Shown: positions 1 to 8,456 of the stretch, piece after piece
How positions within the stretch are numbered: the first letter of the stretch is position 1
How the letters are laid out: each line of letters starts with the position of its first letter
NCBI RefSeq assembly: GCF_900639915.1
Contig: NZ_CAAAID010000013.1
Span: 1-64,000, forward strand
Direction of reading: 5' to 3'
From: Legionella nagasakiensis
GTDB lineage: Bacteria > Pseudomonadota > Gammaproteobacteria > Legionellales > Legionellaceae
Length of the DNA: 64,000 nucleotides
The notes under the pieces: model-generated
What the model was told of the DNA's origin: nothing
The model's database searches: none
The model's input: the letters and a program-made list of their open reading frames with translations, nothing else
Translations under genes and position numbers: made by a program

Positions 1-12
1 ACTCTTCAGTTT
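1..12 (-). rRNA. rrs: 5' tip of 16S rRNA gene (cut by window edge)
   Basis: Read on the minus strand, the first twelve bases give AAACTGAAGAGT. This matches the start of gammaproteobacterial 16S rRNA (E. coli: AAATTGAAGAGTTTGATC). The rest of the gene lies outside the window. The call rests on this tip together with the rRNA-type leader and promoter directly upstream, which face the same way. Confidence 0.8.
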
Positions 13-131
13 AATCTCTCAACATCAGTATCTCTACTGACTCACTTCATCTCTTTCAAGCACTCCAGTCACTCAAAGCGCCCACACAGTTTGTCTTCTA
101 TCTTCTTAATCAGCTCGCCCTCAAGGCAGTG
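13..131 (-). promoter_or_regulatory. rrn leader with boxC-like and boxA-like elements
   Basis: About 120 bases separate the predicted rrn start site from the 16S tip. On the minus strand the leader holds CTGTGTGGGCGCT (plus-strand bases 78-90), which closely matches the E. coli leader segment CTGTGTGGGCACT (boxC). A loosely boxA-like CTGATTAAGAAG stretch lies just upstream (about 101-113). In E. coli these elements recruit the Nus antitermination complex and help RNase III processing. The role here is inferred by analogy. Confidence 0.65.
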
Positions 132-185
132 ACGCACATTCTACTCATACAGCTCACATTGTCAATCTATTTTTAAACTTGGGAG
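131..185 (-). promoter_or_regulatory. rRNA operon P1-type sigma-70 promoter
   Basis: On the minus strand there is a perfect -35 TTGACA (bases 160-165), a 16-base spacer and a -10 TAGAAT (138-143), followed by a G+C-containing discriminator (GTGCGTC). An AT-rich stretch resembling an UP element (GTTTAAAAATAGA) lies directly upstream of the -35. This arrangement is typical of rRNA promoters under stringent and growth-rate control. Transcription should start near base 131 and run left into the 16S gene. Confidence 0.8.
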
Positions 186-405
186 TAAATAATCTAAGTT
201 TAAGCTATTGGACTTTAGAAACTGCTTGTTGAAACAACCAGATATTAAAACCACGATAATCGAGTAAGATTATTGCCTCTTACTAATCGTAAAGCGCCAT
301 TACTAGATGTAATTGTAATACACAAATAGTGTAGCATATTATCCAAAAACAAGTTAAACAAAAAATCCAAAACGCACTATTATCCAATGGCATTCATGCA
401 ATTTT
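186..405. other. Intergenic stretch between folA and the rrn promoter
   Basis: These AT-rich 220 bases follow the end of folA and precede the rrn promoter, both on the minus strand. I see no open reading frame, no clear terminator hairpin with a T-run, and no tRNA. Upstream Fis-type sites for the rrn promoter could lie here but cannot be shown by eye. Confidence 0.4.
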
Positions 406-891
406 TTATATCTTTTCATAACGATAAAAGGTCATATCATATTTATTTTTTTCATCATGCGGCCTAAAAATTGCCTCTCGAACTTGCCAAGTATTTTCCT
501 CTAATTTTGGAAAAAAAACATCTGCATCGAATTGATGATGAATTTTTGTTAAATAAATTCGCTGAGCGAATGGTAGCGTTTGTTCGTAAACATGCGCACC
601 ACCAATAATCATGATTTCCGGTTCATGGCGGGTTAATTCCAGAGCGCGATTTAATGTGTCAACAACCACAGCTCCATTGATTTGAGCTAGACGCTTACTG
701 AGAACAAGATTCAATCGCCCAGCTAAAGGTTTACCTATTGACTCATAAGTCTTCCGTCCCATGAGGATAGGTTTGCCAAGGGTAAGCGCCTTGAAATGCC
801 GTAAATCAGCCGGCAAATAACAAAGTAACTGATTATCTTTACCCAATGCGCCATGTTCATCAACCGCTGCAATCAAACTAATGAGCGTCAT
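406..891 (-). CDS. folA: Dihydrofolate reductase
   Basis: Reduces dihydrofolate to tetrahydrofolate with NADPH in the cytoplasm and is the trimethoprim target family. The 161-residue length is normal. Visible family features are the N-terminal ISLIAAVDEHGALG strand-loop, the LPADLRHFK helix with the acidic substrate-binding residue, the NADPH-binding GKPILMGRKTYESIG segment and the MIIGGAHVYEQ motif. I start at the ATG at 891 (MTLISLIAA); an upstream GTG would add three residues. The start overlaps the end of pdxA by 14 bases. It is the last gene of the surA-pdxA-folA run, which resembles the enterobacterial surA-pdxA-ksgA-apaGH-folA order with the middle genes missing. The usual Pro-Trp before the acidic residue (E. 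coli MPWNLPAD) is replaced here by LLCYLPAD. Confidence 0.95.
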   Translation of the reverse strand: MTLISLIAAVDEHGALGKDNQLLCYLPADLRHFKALTLGKPILMGRKTYESIGKPLAGRLNLVLSKRLAQINGAVVVDTLNRALELTRHEPEIMIIGGAHVYEQTLPFAQRIYLTKIHHQFDADVFFPKLEENTWQVREAIFRPHDEKNKYDMTFYRYEKI

Positions 892-1867
892 GTTTCTCAC
901 TTTTTTTTATTGCCATGAATGCGGCCATTTCTATTGCAGCCTTTATGCTCCCAATGCCGGCTTTGCCAGTGCCGGCTAACTCCAAAGCTGTACCATGATC
1001 GACTGAGGTACGAATGATTGGCAGGCCTAAAGTAATATTTACTGTCCGTCCAAAACCAGCGTATTTTAAAACAGGCAATCCTTGATCATGATACATTGCT
1101 ACAAAAGCATCACAGTCATTAACATGCTGTGCCGTGAACATGGTATCGGCCGGAAACGGGCCATGCACATCTATCCCTTGGTCTTTCAATGCGCGCAAAG
1201 AGGGGCGGATGACTTCAATTTCTTCACGCCCAAGAAACCCATCTTCACCAGCATGCGGATTCAGTCCTGCAACGAAAATCCGAGGTTTGGAAATTCCAAA
1301 CTCTTGCTTTAACGATTTATCAAGGCAAGTAATGACATTGGTCACAGATGACATGGTCACTGCCTCCGAAACATCCTTGAGCGGCAAATGAGTGGTCACC
1401 AAAGCAACCCTCATGGCATCGCACGCCAGCATCATCACGACAGTCTCGGTATTGCATTGATGTGCTAAAAATTCCGTATGACCACTAAAAGCGAATCCAG
1501 CTTGATTGATCACTGCTTTATGCACAGGAGCGGTAATCAAGGCGGAAAATTCCCCTTGCAAACAACGTTGAACTGCGATTGTTAACATGGCAAGTACATA
1601 AGAAGCATTTTGAGGATTAAGAACTCCAGCTATCGGTTCTGCGGTGCAGGGAACGTGTAATACGGTTAACTGATTGTGGGGCTTGGTGACGGTCTCGCCT
1701 ATCGCATAATCTTTTAAGGTAATGTTCAAGCCTAACTGCTCAGCACGCTGAGCTAACAATGACTTATCCCCTAAAATGACGATAGGTAAGTGAGAAACAG
1801 CCAATGCCAAACAGACATCAGGTCCAATTCCAGCTGGCTCACCACTGCTCACGAGCAGTGGTTTCAT
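878..1867 (-). CDS. pdxA: 4-hydroxythreonine-4-phosphate dehydrogenase
   Basis: Oxidises 4-phospho-hydroxy-L-threonine in the DXP-dependent pathway to pyridoxal phosphate; a cytoplasmic, metal-dependent dimer. The start is the ATG at 1867 giving MKPLLVSSGEPAGIGPD, since the GEPAGIGPD segment is the normal PdxA N-terminus. A longer open frame upstream is only overlap with surA. Metal-binding histidines are visible in GHTEFLA, AGLNPHAGEDG and YHDQGLPVLKY. The length, 329 residues, is typical. Its ATG overlaps the surA stop as ATGA, so the two are translationally coupled. Confidence 0.95.
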   Translation of the reverse strand: MKPLLVSSGEPAGIGPDVCLALAVSHLPIVILGDKSLLAQRAEQLGLNITLKDYAIGETVTKPHNQLTVLHVPCTAEPIAGVLNPQNASYVLAMLTIAVQRCLQGEFSALITAPVHKAVINQAGFAFSGHTEFLAHQCNTETVVMMLACDAMRVALVTTHLPLKDVSEAVTMSSVTNVITCLDKSLKQEFGISKPRIFVAGLNPHAGEDGFLGREEIEVIRPSLRALKDQGIDVHGPFPADTMFTAQHVNDCDAFVAMYHDQGLPVLKYAGFGRTVNITLGLPIIRTSVDHGTALELAGTGKAGIGSIKAAIEMAAFMAIKKSEKHDAH

Positions 1868-3153
1868 GCCAATTCCTTTTCTAGAACTTTCACGTAAGCA
1901 TCGGTACGCATGTGCTGCAGCCAATTTTGCACCGCTTCCGTAAATTTACGCTGATGTAAAAACTGCCTGACTTGCTGACGTTGAAACGCCTCTGAATCAT
2001 CAACGGTTTTGCGCTCTAACACTTCAATTAAATGCCAACCGAATGGGGACTTTACAGGTTTGCTGACAGTATGCAACGGCAAGCTATCCATTGCGGTTGC
2101 AAACTGAGGAACCAATTCATCTGCCGTCACCCAGCCTAAATCCCCCCCATTGACCGCACTGGCAGCATCCAGAGAATATTGTTTGGCCATCAATGCAAAA
2201 TCCTTACCGGATTTTAATTGTTGATAAATATTATTGATTTGCTTTTCAGCTTCAGCGAGGGTTATGTTAGCACTTTGCTTTAATAAAATATGACGTGCAT
2301 GGGTTTTTGTCACATGGTGTTTTTCATCTTTGCCGCCGATGGCGATTAGCTTAATCAATTGTAATCCATTACCCGTACGGATGGGGCCTGAAATTGCTCC
2401 CCTTCTCATGTGAACGACTTCCTTGGCAAACACTTCTGGCAACTCAGCCAAATGCCGTTCACCTAAATCACCACCTTCCAATGCATATTCACCACTCGAT
2501 TCCTCAACAGCCAAGCGACTAAAATCATCACCTTGTTTAATTTTTTGCAACAACATCCGAGCTTTTTTTTGTGCTTTTTTTAGTTGATCGGTAGTAGGCT
2601 CTTCTGGCAAGGGAATAACGATGTTTTGCAAATGGTATGTCCATTGATTTTTTTCATTATTCCGCGAGGTTTTGAGATAATCATCTACTTGCTGCGATGA
2701 AACCATCACCTCCTGTCCTATTGCTTTTTGTTGCAGTCGACTGATTAACATTTCTTTACGAATATTATCTCGATAGGTTTCCCAAGCAAGCCCTTGCTTC
2801 CCAATTTCTTCACGTAATTGCGTCAGAGATAAATGATTGGAAGAAGCAATTTTCGCTATAGCACCATCCAATTCGGCATTATCAACAGAAATATTGTTAT
2901 TTTTTGCCAACTGTAATTGCAAATCAACATCAATTAAATGCTGTAGAACTTGTTTACGTAATACTGTATCGGGAGGGAGTTCCATTCGTTTCTCAGCAAG
3001 CTGCTGCTTTAGTGCATCAACCTGCGCATCTAACTCACTGGCGGTAATTACATCATCATTTACGATAGCTATTACACGATCTAAAGGCTGTGCAGACACT
3101 GCCATAACAAGCGCGGGAAATAACATTAAAAAAATTAAAATCTGTCTTCGCAT
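1864..3153 (-). CDS. surA: Periplasmic chaperone / peptidyl-prolyl isomerase SurA
   Basis: Escorts unfolded outer-membrane proteins across the periplasm to the BAM complex. The N-terminus is a signal peptide (QILIFLMLFPALVMAVSAQP, cleavage near residue 22), followed by the SurA N-terminal chaperone domain (DRVIAIVNDDVITASELD). Two parvulin-type domains follow: the first at about residues 170-275 is more divergent, the second (THARHILLK ... GGDLGWV ... SPFGWHLIEV) is canonical. The 429 residues agree with the family. It lies between lptD and pdxA, the widespread lptD-surA-pdxA order; LptD is itself a SurA client in E. coli. Confidence 0.95.
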   Translation of the reverse strand: MRRQILIFLMLFPALVMAVSAQPLDRVIAIVNDDVITASELDAQVDALKQQLAEKRMELPPDTVLRKQVLQHLIDVDLQLQLAKNNNISVDNAELDGAIAKIASSNHLSLTQLREEIGKQGLAWETYRDNIRKEMLISRLQQKAIGQEVMVSSQQVDDYLKTSRNNEKNQWTYHLQNIVIPLPEEPTTDQLKKAQKKARMLLQKIKQGDDFSRLAVEESSGEYALEGGDLGERHLAELPEVFAKEVVHMRRGAISGPIRTGNGLQLIKLIAIGGKDEKHHVTKTHARHILLKQSANITLAEAEKQINNIYQQLKSGKDFALMAKQYSLDAASAVNGGDLGWVTADELVPQFATAMDSLPLHTVSKPVKSPFGWHLIEVLERKTVDDSEAFQRQQVRQFLHQRKFTEAVQNWLQHMRTDAYVKVLEKELA

Positions 3154-3284
3154 GCCATAATCCTCATCTCTTTAAGTATAACTGCTCTAAGGCATCATTA
3201 GTTGCAGCAATTTAGGTTATTATTAATCAAAATACAAGCAAAGTTACTTAATTTAAGTCAAAAATTGCGATCAAAATTATCAAG

Positions 3285-5948
3285 TTAATGCCGAAAAATA
3301 TCAGAATAACCCGGCAAATAACTGTTAATCACGCTGGATGGGTCACCACTTGCAGCGCTGCCTAAGCCTTTAAGTAAAATTTGCAGATATATACTATTAT
3401 TGTATTGTGGTGACAACGTTGTAGGCGATATGCTTTTAAAGGTGCGGCCACCTAATACACGAATAGCCCAACAACAATTATCATATTGCAACCCTAAAAA
3501 CGTCATCATGTTATATCGCTTGCTGATATTATAACTATATATCCCAAGACTGCTCCATCTATCCGAGAATGGCCAAGCATAGGAAAAAGTGGCCTGATGC
3601 AATGCATTATTTTGTATGTTACTGTTAGCCACTTGAGTGACATCACCATCCACCAGATAGGTATAACCAAAATTGATGATTTGGTTTACCTGAGGTTGAT
3701 AATGAATATTTAAATAACCATTGTTTGTTGCATGCGTATAGACATCCCAGACATAATCCCCTGTCATCATCCAGGTGGAATTTAAATGATATTTTAACCG
3801 CGATGCAATGGGTGATGACTTAGCCACGGGTGATAAATAACCCAGCATAAGAGAACCATCACTGCAATTTCCTTCTTGGCTATAGCAAAGCTGGACACGC
3901 CTATTGGAAAAATAACGAATCTGGCCTATAGAAAAACTGGCTTTCTCCTGGCCGTTTTCTTCAGACAACCACCGTGTGGTTACAGCATAGGCCAATTGAT
4001 TAGCATCACCAATACGATCAAACCCAGAAAAGCGGTTTGTACGAAATAACTGGTCATTATTAAAAATCATATAAGCCGAATCAAAGACCGGAATCGTCGT
4101 TTGATCATGATATGGAACGTATAAATAATACAATCTAGGTTCGAGTGTTTGTAAGTAGCCATGCCCCATTAGCGCTGTAAAACGTTCAAAAAATAATCCA
4201 CTATCCAAGCTGTATCGAGGGATAGTCCGATTAAATGATTGAGACATCTTACCCCCGCCATATTGAATGTTATAATAATTTTCAACTAATTGCAGGGAAG
4301 GTGTTACATAACCCCAAGGTTTAAATTCTGCAAATGACAAAATTGGATTTAAATGATAACGGGGCCCTTGTGGCTGAGGCATACTTGCCGACCAGCGAAA
4401 ATTATCCAATTGACCTAACACATTGAAATTGGCTTGAAATGGCAAATCGTTGTACGCGCCTCGTGCCAGTAATTGCGGCAACCGTTGATAAATATCGGAG
4501 ATGACGGATTGATTAATTGGATGCAGGGTTTGATAACTTTGCATCATTCCACGAAACAACCAATGTTCTGTTGTATAAGCTAACGTCCCCTGGCGCAGTA
4601 ACTGGTTCTGCGTCGAAACAGCTAAATTAGTACTAAAATCTTGCAAATAATAATCATCTGATACCTGCTGATAGTCAATTCCCAGATGTAAATTAGGATT
4701 AAATTGGGTATGTTCCTGCAGCAAAAAAGACCAACGATTATTTGGCGTCCCTCGTAAACTAGGGTACTGGTTGCTATTGTCTGTGACAAACTTGGCAAAA
4801 GCACGATCATTAGGCAAGAGATGACCGCTGACGATTCCAGCCGAACTCTCTGTTAAAAAGCGAAAATCTCCCCCCATCATCAATCCACGTCGCGTATAGA
4901 CATGAGGAATCAAAGTTGCATCATAATTAGGCGCAATATTCCAATAGTAAGGAAGCGCTAAATCAAAACCACCTATGTTTGAATAGCCATACATCGGCAT
5001 TAAGAACCCCGATTTTCGTACTTTGGCCGTCGGAAAGCTTAAGTATGGCGCGTATAAGACTGGCCAATCATGGACGCGCAATATGGCATGTTTTGCTACT
5101 CCCCTGGATTTCGAATAATCAAGCGAAATTTCACCTGCTTCAATCTGCCAGGCGTTGTCCTGGGGTGCACAGGTGCTATAAGTAGCTTTACGTAATAGAT
5201 AATCTTGATTCGCGAACCGCTCAATAAAGCTAGCGCGTCCCCAAGCCGGTAAGATTGCGTTAGCACGCTGGGTACTAAATCGGTATAAAACATCCTCAAC
5301 GCGTCCGGATTTATCTTGCGGATTAATGACAGCTTTTCGCGCAATCATGAGGCGATCAGGTTCAAGATAACGAACCTCTCCCAGCAATTCAATTTTTGTC
5401 ACTTGGCTGGTTTGTTCATCACGATAGATATAGGCAGTTTGCGCATTAACCACTCGCTGGGTTTCATGCACTTCTACATTTCCGGATAAGCGGGAACGAC
5501 CTTTCGCATACAAAGAGGCTTCATCGGCCTGAACACGGATTTCTCCTTCTGTAAAAGGCACTACAGAAAGCGGTTGATATACACCTCGACACAAAGGATA
5601 GGCATTGTTTGGCTGCCATCCAAGGCACTGAGCAAATGTCGTGCGAAGCATAGCATTTAATGGCACATCACGAGACATTACACACGCCTGCACAGGCTCT
5701 ATACTCACCTTGGTAGCATAGGCTACTGCACGATGTAAGCCGCATGCAAGCACTACTGCAAAGCCTATAGCAATTAGCGTATAATACCCCCCATGCCGGG
5801 GAGATAATTTATAAATAGAGAAAAAACCCCATATTTTCAGTGCAGCAATGAAAAACTTACCCCGGTATTTAGTAAGCGAAGTTAAAAAAATTAAGGCCTT
5901 ACGGCCAAAATAATAGAAGTGTCCACAAGCCTTAATATGCACCACCAT
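3285..5948 (-). CDS. lptD: LPS-assembly outer-membrane protein LptD
   Basis: Forms with LptE the outer-membrane translocon that inserts lipopolysaccharide into the outer leaflet. An OstA/LptD N-terminal jellyroll domain (EGEIRVQADEASLYAKGRS ... GNVEVHE) is followed by a long beta-barrel. A Cys-Cys pair (NCCWAIRV) near the C-terminus, plus Cys in the mature N-terminus, fits the conserved disulfides of LptD. The start is uncertain. The frame is open to an ATG at 5981, but the ATG at 5948 followed by two GTG codons is more likely, and the signal-peptide-like stretch (YTLIAIGFAVVLACG) begins only about 55 residues later. An unusual start further inside is possible. The gene is divergent from amgK-murU, as in Pseudomonas. 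Confidence 0.9.
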   Translation of the reverse strand: MVVHIKACGHFYYFGRKALIFLTSLTKYRGKFFIAALKIWGFFSIYKLSPRHGGYYTLIAIGFAVVLACGLHRAVAYATKVSIEPVQACVMSRDVPLNAMLRTTFAQCLGWQPNNAYPLCRGVYQPLSVVPFTEGEIRVQADEASLYAKGRSRLSGNVEVHETQRVVNAQTAYIYRDEQTSQVTKIELLGEVRYLEPDRLMIARKAVINPQDKSGRVEDVLYRFSTQRANAILPAWGRASFIERFANQDYLLRKATYSTCAPQDNAWQIEAGEISLDYSKSRGVAKHAILRVHDWPVLYAPYLSFPTAKVRKSGFLMPMYGYSNIGGFDLALPYYWNIAPNYDATLIPHVYTRRGLMMGGDFRFLTESSAGIVSGHLLPNDRAFAKFVTDNSNQYPSLRGTPNNRWSFLLQEHTQFNPNLHLGIDYQQVSDDYYLQDFSTNLAVSTQNQLLRQGTLAYTTEHWLFRGMMQSYQTLHPINQSVISDIYQRLPQLLARGAYNDLPFQANFNVLGQLDNFRWSASMPQPQGPRYHLNPILSFAEFKPWGYVTPSLQLVENYYNIQYGGGKMSQSFNRTIPRYSLDSGLFFERFTALMGHGYLQTLEPRLYYLYVPYHDQTTIPVFDSAYMIFNNDQLFRTNRFSGFDRIGDANQLAYAVTTRWLSEENGQEKASFSIGQIRYFSNRRVQLCYSQEGNCSDGSLMLGYLSPVAKSSPIASRLKYHLNSTWMMTGDYVWDVYTHATNNGYLNIHYQPQVNQIINFGYTYLVDGDVTQVANSNIQNNALHQATFSYAWPFSDRWSSLGIYSYNISKRYNMMTFLGLQYDNCCWAIRVLGGRTFKSISPTTLSPQYNNSIYLQILLKGLGSAASGDPSSVINSYLPGYSDIFRH
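5884..5906 (-). terminator. Possible attenuator hairpin at the lptD 5' end
   Basis: Read on the minus strand, GGCC-GTAA-GGCC is followed by TTAATTTTTTT, a small stem with a T-run. It lies just downstream of the putative lptD ATG, so it is either coincidental, an attenuator, or a hint that lptD really starts further inside. The stem is only four base pairs and support is weak. Confidence 0.2.
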
Positions 5949-5979
5949 GAATATCGCCAAACAAGGCAGGAAGTATAAC

Positions 5980-6987
5980 ATGCACAGTCGGCAAAGAGCA
6001 CTTAACCAGTGGCTTAAAGAACAATTTGGAACGATACAATTTACTTTAATACCATTGGCTGGAGATGCGAGCTTTCGCCGCTATTTCAGACTTCAACATG
6101 AACAAACTACTTACGTAGTCATGGATGCCCCTCCTGATAAGGAAACCATACACCCGTTTATAAAGATTGGCAAAGCGTTGGCTGACATCGGTCTTCACAC
6201 GCCCCAAGTATCTGCTGTCCATCTTGCTCAAGGATTTGTGCTTCTTGAAGACTTTGGCGATCAATTACTCCTGAATGCGCTTTCTCCAAATAAGGAAGAT
6301 ATCCTTTATAAAGCTGCCATGACCACTTTAATTCAAATGCAGCGTTGCCCGAGTGATAATCTATCAGAGTTCAATAAGGCTCATATGCTTGAAGAAATGA
6401 ATCTGTTTCAACAATGGTTTCTAAAAACTTACCTTGGGCTAACACTCACGGCCGATGATATCCAAGTTATTCAAAATACATTCAATAGGCTTGCCGAAGT
6501 TATCTTAACGCAACCGCAGGTTTTTATTCATCGCGATTATCATTCACGCAATTTAATGATCATTCATGAAATCCCTGCCATTAAACTGGGTATCATCGAT
6601 TATCAAGATGCGATGAGAGGGCCCTTTACTTATGATTTAGTTTCCTTGCTAAAAGATTGCTACATACAATGGTCGCCTGAAACAATAGAGAACTGGGCTA
6701 GTTATTTTTATCATGCGATGCCAACAACCTATGGCTGGTCCCTGGCAGAATTTTTATGGGCCTTTGATATGTGTGGATTACAGCGGCATTTAAAAGTTTT
6801 AGGGATTTTTTCTCGATTGCATTTACGTGACCAGAAGCCTGCCTATTTACAGGATTTGCCACGTACCTTTAACTATGTTATGGCTTGCCTGGAAAAACAC
6901 GATGATTGGCTTTCTTTTTATCATTTTTTACAACAAAAAGTACAAGCTCCTTTTATAGAGAAACACTCATCATGCATACCGCAATGA
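5980..6987 (+). CDS. amgK: Amino-sugar anomeric kinase AmgK (N-acetylmuramate/N-acetylglucosamine kinase)
   Basis: Phosphorylates the anomeric hydroxyl of MurNAc/GlcNAc released during peptidoglycan turnover, feeding MurU in a bypass of de novo UDP-MurNAc synthesis. The 335-residue protein has the APH (aminoglycoside phosphotransferase) fold: an N-terminal nucleotide-binding part (LAGDASFRRYFRL), the catalytic loop VFIHRDYHSRNLMI (HxDxxxxN) and the metal-binding LGIIDYQDAMRGP. The ATG at 5980 (MHSRQRALNQWLKEQF) is preferred over the one at 5947 because it gives the usual N-terminus and less conflict with lptD. It overlaps murU by 16 bases, a coupled pair, and sits next to lptD as in Pseudomonas. 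Confidence 0.85.
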   Translation: MHSRQRALNQWLKEQFGTIQFTLIPLAGDASFRRYFRLQHEQTTYVVMDAPPDKETIHPFIKIGKALADIGLHTPQVSAVHLAQGFVLLEDFGDQLLLNALSPNKEDILYKAAMTTLIQMQRCPSDNLSEFNKAHMLEEMNLFQQWFLKTYLGLTLTADDIQVIQNTFNRLAEVILTQPQVFIHRDYHSRNLMIIHEIPAIKLGIIDYQDAMRGPFTYDLVSLLKDCYIQWSPETIENWASYFYHAMPTTYGWSLAEFLWAFDMCGLQRHLKVLGIFSRLHLRDQKPAYLQDLPRTFNYVMACLEKHDDWLSFYHFLQQKVQAPFIEKHSSCIPQ

Positions 6988-7643
6988 TATTAGCCGCCGG
7001 ACGAGGCGAACGCTTAAACCCAATTACAGAAACAATGCCTAAGGCATTATGCATAGTTCACCATATTCCTTTAATTGAACATCATATTATTAATTTGGCT
7101 AAAGCCGGATTTCAGCGAATCATTATTAATCATGCCTATCTGGGTGGAAAAATTCGCCAGCATCTAGGAAATGGAGCCCACTGGGATGTTAGAATTTTAT
7201 ACTCCCCAGAGCCTCCTGGTGGTCTTGAAACAGGAGGAGGAATCGTCAATGCTTTACCTCTATTAGGAAATCATCCTTTTCTGGTCGTGAATGCCGATAT
7301 TTTTACCGATTATTCATTTTCTTCCCTTGCCTTGCCTCCTAAACAGCTAGCCCATTTAGTTCTAGTCAACAAACCGTTTTATTATCAGCATGGAGATTTT
7401 GGCTTATCTACCCTGCAATATCTTGAGAATGAAAATAGACAATATACTTTTGCCGGCATTGCCTGTTACCATCCTCATGCCTTTAAGCATGGTCATCCTG
7501 GTCGCTATTCACTGACCCCTTTGCTTCGTGACCTGGCAAAACATAAAAAAGCAAGCGGTGAAATTCATAGAGGGAAATGGATTGATATTGGTTCGCCAGA
7601 AAGATTGCAACAGGCGAACCGTGAGACTCACATACCCGAATGA
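6972..7643 (+). CDS. murU: N-acetylmuramate alpha-1-phosphate uridylyltransferase MurU
   Basis: Converts MurNAc-1-phosphate and UTP to UDP-MurNAc in the cell-wall recycling route. The 223 residues show a nucleotidyltransferase Rossmann-like fold: the signature MILAAGRGERLNPITETMPKAL at the N-terminus, PPGGLETGGGIVNAL for sugar/nucleotide binding, and the NADIFTDY metal site. I start at the ATG at 6972, immediately before the signature; the longer frame lies in the amgK coding region. In Pseudomonas the AmgK-MurU route gives intrinsic tolerance to fosfomycin. Its 3' end overlaps the convergent gene by 16 bases. Confidence 0.88.
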   Translation: MHTAMILAAGRGERLNPITETMPKALCIVHHIPLIEHHIINLAKAGFQRIIINHAYLGGKIRQHLGNGAHWDVRILYSPEPPGGLETGGGIVNALPLLGNHPFLVVNADIFTDYSFSSLALPPKQLAHLVLVNKPFYYQHGDFGLSTLQYLENENRQYTFAGIACYHPHAFKHGHPGRYSLTPLLRDLAKHKKASGEIHRGKWIDIGSPERLQQANRETHIPE

Positions 7644-8350
7644 GGCGCTTGCTCTTGCTCCGTTTCTGCAGTGACTTTTTCTTCTACTTTCTGTTCTGGA
7701 TAAGCATGTTGTCTTGTTGATACCATCACATCATCATTTTTATTGTGTACATACGCTTCAAAACCACGATGTGTGTCTTGGATCAATTCTTTAAGTTTCT
7801 CCGCATCTGCTTTTACAGGATTACCTGCTGTGTCTTTTTTTACATTACCTTTTTCATCCATTTCATAGATAACGCCCCCTTTACTCATCATATTGTTTTC
7901 CACCAGCCAAGCATTAAATAATTTATCCAAGGCTTCAACGGTTTCAGCATCAAGTTCTTGGCCATTGCTGCTATATCCACGCAGCAATTCCGCCGCGTCA
8001 CTAACAGCAAAATCAAAGGTAATTGATTTGTCACTAATATGATGCGCTGCTTCTGCAGCAAGATTAAACTGAAATTGTTGTATCGTAGAAAGCTGTCTCT
8101 CGCCTAGCCATGCATCAACGCTTGTTTTAGTCTGTTGCTCTCTGTAATAGACAAATCGCGCCATCTCCTCCAAGATTTTACTGGAACGATCGAGCACACC
8201 AGCTTCTTGTAAACGTGCTTGGAATAACTCATAACCGTATTGAGCGGTATCAGCCCTCGTGGCAACTTCCATAAATTTTTCCAAAGTTAAGGCACTTGGC
8301 AATGGATTTAAGCTGATCCCCCCACGAGATTTTGCTAATGGTAAAGACAT
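7628..8350 (-). CDS. Uncharacterised soluble protein, possible secreted substrate
   Basis: I do not recognise this 240-residue protein. It has no signal peptide or membrane segment. Much of it should be helical and it is rich in charged residues, with a central ITFDFAVSDAAELLRGYSS stretch. The C-terminal 25 residues (VEEKVTAETEQEQAPHSGM) are Glu-rich and end in small polar residues, which resembles the E-block signals of Dot/Icm substrates. The start at 8350 has a GAGAG element upstream. It is monocistronic and convergent with murU. Effector status is speculation based on the tail. Confidence 0.7.
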   Translation of the reverse strand: MSLPLAKSRGGISLNPLPSALTLEKFMEVATRADTAQYGYELFQARLQEAGVLDRSSKILEEMARFVYYREQQTKTSVDAWLGERQLSTIQQFQFNLAAEAAHHISDKSITFDFAVSDAAELLRGYSSNGQELDAETVEALDKLFNAWLVENNMMSKGGVIYEMDEKGNVKKDTAGNPVKADAEKLKELIQDTHRGFEAYVHNKNDDVMVSTRQHAYPEQKVEEKVTAETEQEQAPHSGM

Positions 8351-8456
8351 ATTATTCTCTCATTTGTTCAAGAATAGTTCGTTGCTAATGATTATAGCAA
8401 ATTGCTATTGGTCCCCAACGACATCATTAATCAATCGTATGTTAAAAACATGTAAA

